From NCBI GenBank assembly GCA_025936675.1, contig JAICSX010000056.1, positions 1 through 10,899 on the forward strand: a stretch of DNA of 10,899 nt, in the 5' to 3' direction. A program made the position numbers and the translations under genes. How positions within the stretch are numbered: position 1 is the stretch's first letter; each line of letters starts with the position of its first letter. The notes under the pieces were generated by a model. The model worked only from the letters and a program-made list of their open reading frames with translations, searched no databases and was not told the DNA's origin. This DNA comes from Sphingomonas sp. (GTDB lineage: Bacteria > Pseudomonadota > Alphaproteobacteria > Sphingomonadales > Sphingomonadaceae). Below are positions 9,608 to 10,899 of the stretch, one piece after another.

Positions 9608-10162
9608 ATGGCAACAGATGGGCAAATGACGAGACACCGAGGCGGAAGCCGCTGGACCCTGCTCCTGTGGGGTGGCTGCGCGCTGCTGCTCTTGGTCCCG
9701 TTCGCAGCGATGCGCTTTACGAGCGAGGTCAACTGGACCGCGTCCGACTTCGTGGTGATGGGGACATTACTCGCCGTAGTGTGCGGGATCGTCGAGCTGG
9801 CGGTTCGGCGTGGCGGCAGCATCGCTTACAAGCTCGGCGTGATGGCTGCGGTCGGGGGCGCCTTCCTCATCGTTTGGGCCAATCTCGCGGTTGGGCATGA
9901 GCACACGCCCTACGATTATCCCTTCTATCTTGCCCTGCTGGTCGGTGTCCTCGGCTCCGCGTTCGCCAGGCTGCGGCCAAAGGGGATGATGGCGGCGATG
10001 CTGGCGACTGCGGCAGCGCTCATTGTCGCCCTTCGTCTCGCGATGATCCACGAAGCGGATGCCGAGGGCGGCAATCTTCTCGTCACCGCAGTCGGGTCGC
10101 TCGCGATTGCTTTGCCGTTCCTGGTCTCCGCTTGGCTCTTCGGGAAGGCCGCGCGACGATAA
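9608..10162 (+). CDS. Conserved-looking six-helix inner-membrane protein, function unknown
   Basis: The product has 184 residues from the ATG at 9608 (190 if the ATG at 9590 is used). A short basic N-terminus (TRHRGGSR) is followed by about six hydrophobic segments near 16-34, 45-66, 74-95, 105-121, 127-146 and 156-178, and a basic end (GKAARR). The loop after helix 1 reads MRFTSEVNWTASDF (35-48), and helix 3 ends WANLAVGHEH (90-99). I recall similar MRFT-EVNWT loops in unnamed alphaproteobacterial membrane proteins, but no function is known to me. No catalytic or transport signature is visible. It is transcribed divergently from the membrane-bound winged-helix regulator across a gap with a direct repeat, so it may be that regulator's target or partner; this is inference. 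It converges on ctrA and ends just before a strong hairpin. Confidence 0.8.
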   Translation: MATDGQMTRHRGGSRWTLLLWGGCALLLLVPFAAMRFTSEVNWTASDFVVMGTLLAVVCGIVELAVRRGGSIAYKLGVMAAVGGAFLIVWANLAVGHEHTPYDYPFYLALLVGVLGSAFARLRPKGMMAAMLATAAALIVALRLAMIHEADAEGGNLLVTAVGSLAIALPFLVSAWLFGKAARR

Positions 10163-10166
10163 AAGT

Positions 10167-10196
10167 AAGGCGGGGCACTGTTGGGCGCCCCGCCTT
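10167..10196 (-). terminator. Rho-independent terminator between convergent ctrA and the 184-aa gene
   Basis: A perfect 10-bp GC-rich stem, AAGGCGGGGC (10167-10176) with GCCCCGCCTT (10187-10196), encloses a 10-nt loop. Read on the minus strand it is followed by a T-rich run (TTACTTTTAT, overlapping the stem's end), so it fits best as the end of the ctrA transcript, 25 bp after its stop. On the plus strand the stem lies 4 bp after the membrane-protein stop, but only TTCTCC follows, so termination there would be weaker. It probably insulates the two genes from each other. Confidence 0.75.
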
Positions 10197-10221
10197 CTCC
10201 CTGTTGCCCCTGTTGGGAGAA

Positions 10222-10899
10222 CTAAGCGACTGCGGCCTGCGGCTCGGCGGCTTCGCCTTCGTCGGCTTCACGAAGCACGTAGCCACGGCCCCACACCGTC
10301 TCGATGTAATTGGCGCCGCCGCAAGCCAGGCTCAGCTTCTTCCTGAGCTTGCAGATGAATACGTCGATGATCTTGAGCTCGGGCTCGTCCATCCCGCCAT
10401 AAAGGTGGTTGAGGAACATTTCCTTGGTGAGCGTCGTGCCTTTGCGGAGCGAGAGCAGCTCCAGCATCGCATATTCCTTGCCGGTCAGGTGCACGCGCGC
10501 GCCGTCGACTTCGACAGTCTTAGCGTCGAGGTTCACGGCGAGCTTGCCGGTGCGGATGACTGACTGAGAGTGCCCCTTCGACCGGCGGACGATCGCGTGA
10601 ATGCGGGCGACCAGCTCATCGCGGTGGAACGGCTTAGTCACATAATCGTCGGCGCCGAAGCCGAGCGCGCGAACCTTGCTGTCCATTTCGCCAATGCCCG
10701 AAAGGATCAGCACCGGCGTCGAAACCTTCGCGGTGCGGAGCTTCTTGAGCACGTCATAGCCGTGCATGTCGGGGAGATTCAGGTCGAGAAGGATGATGTC
10801 GTAATCATAGAGCTTTCCGAGATCGAGGCCCTCTTCCCCGAGATCGGTCGTATAGACGTTGAAGCCTTCGGTCCCGAGCATCAGCTCGATGCTCTTGGC
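10222..10899 (-). CDS. ctrA: Cell-cycle response regulator CtrA, N-terminus cut by window edge
   Basis: CtrA is the alphaproteobacterial OmpR-family regulator activated by the CckA-ChpT phosphorelay. In Caulobacter it controls the cell cycle, motility and division genes and binds TTAA-N7-TTAA sites. The frame is open to the last base (AKSIELM...), so the ATG at 10879-10881 is internal; by comparison with Caulobacter about 12 residues are missing. The receiver keeps the phospho-aspartate in LLDLNLPD (residue 51 in full-length numbering) and the lysine in VTKPFH. The winged helix is nearly family-identical: [66 protein letters not shown]. The tail is acidic then alanine-rich and ends AAVA, where Caulobacter CtrA ends in Ala-Ala, the ClpXP signal. 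The promoter lies outside the window. A terminator hairpin follows the gene. Confidence 0.97.
   Translation of the reverse strand, partial: AKSIELMLGTEGFNVYTTDLGEEGLDLGKLYDYDIILLDLNLPDMHGYDVLKKLRTAKVSTPVLILSGIGEMDSKVRALGFGADDYVTKPFHRDELVARIHAIVRRSKGHSQSVIRTGKLAVNLDAKTVEVDGARVHLTGKEYAMLELLSLRKGTTLTKEMFLNHLYGGMDEPELKIIDVFICKLRKKLSLACGGANYIETVWGRGYVLREADEGEAAEPQAAVA

Noticed and set aside
10132..10563. 143-codon plus-strand frame opposite ctrA
   Set aside because: It starts inside the 3' end of the 184-aa gene, runs through the terminator hairpin and lies antisense to a highly conserved gene, so it is a shadow.

Overview
This 10.9 kb window looks like ordinary core chromosome of a GC-rich alphaproteobacterium, most likely a sphingomonad (Sphingomonas and relatives). 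The pointers are a textbook CtrA response regulator at the right edge, an alphaproteobacterial-type single-ACT threonine ammonia-lyase, a Bpt/ATE-type aminoacyl-protein transferase, and a paired-hairpin REP-like intergenic repeat of a kind I recall as common in sphingomonads. The genus assignment is inference. I see no insertion sequence, phage gene, integrase, CRISPR array, tRNA or rRNA.

Layout, left to right. (1) 1-2537 (+): cobalamin-dependent methionine synthase MetH, cut by the left edge inside the pterin domain; B12 and activation domains are complete. (2) 2539-2623: two inverted ~30-nt hairpin units (REP/BIME-like) whose stem differences are compensatory. (3) 2638-4611 (+): exported and membrane-embedded DsbD-type thiol:disulfide reductase. 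(4) 4577-6229 (-): exported YtcJ-like metal amidohydrolase, converging on dsbD with a 35-bp overlap. (5) 6284-7516 (+): threonine ammonia-lyase, divergent from (4). (6) 7517-7659: a gap holding two predicted RNA structures. (7) 7660-8472 (+): aspartate/glutamate leucyltransferase (N-degron tagging), GTG start. (8) 8469-9521 (-): a CadC/ToxR-like winged-helix regulator fused to a glycine-rich multi-pass membrane domain. (9) 9608-10162 (+): a divergent six-helix membrane protein of unknown function. (10) 10167-10196: a terminator serving the convergent pair (9)/(11). (11) 10222-10899 (-): CtrA, missing about 12 N-terminal residues at the right edge.

How the genes relate. Most are independent single-gene units arranged convergently or divergently, so the window is not one pathway. 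MetH and IlvA both belong to aspartate-family amino-acid metabolism but are not in an operon. The least explained part is the divergent pair at 8469-10162: a membrane-anchored DNA-binding protein of unusual architecture facing a small unknown membrane protein across an 86-bp gap that contains a 10-nt direct repeat spaced 31 bp. I regard this pair, the REP-like unit and the structured ilvA-bpt gap as the items worth follow-up. I found no strong evidence for a new multi-gene system.
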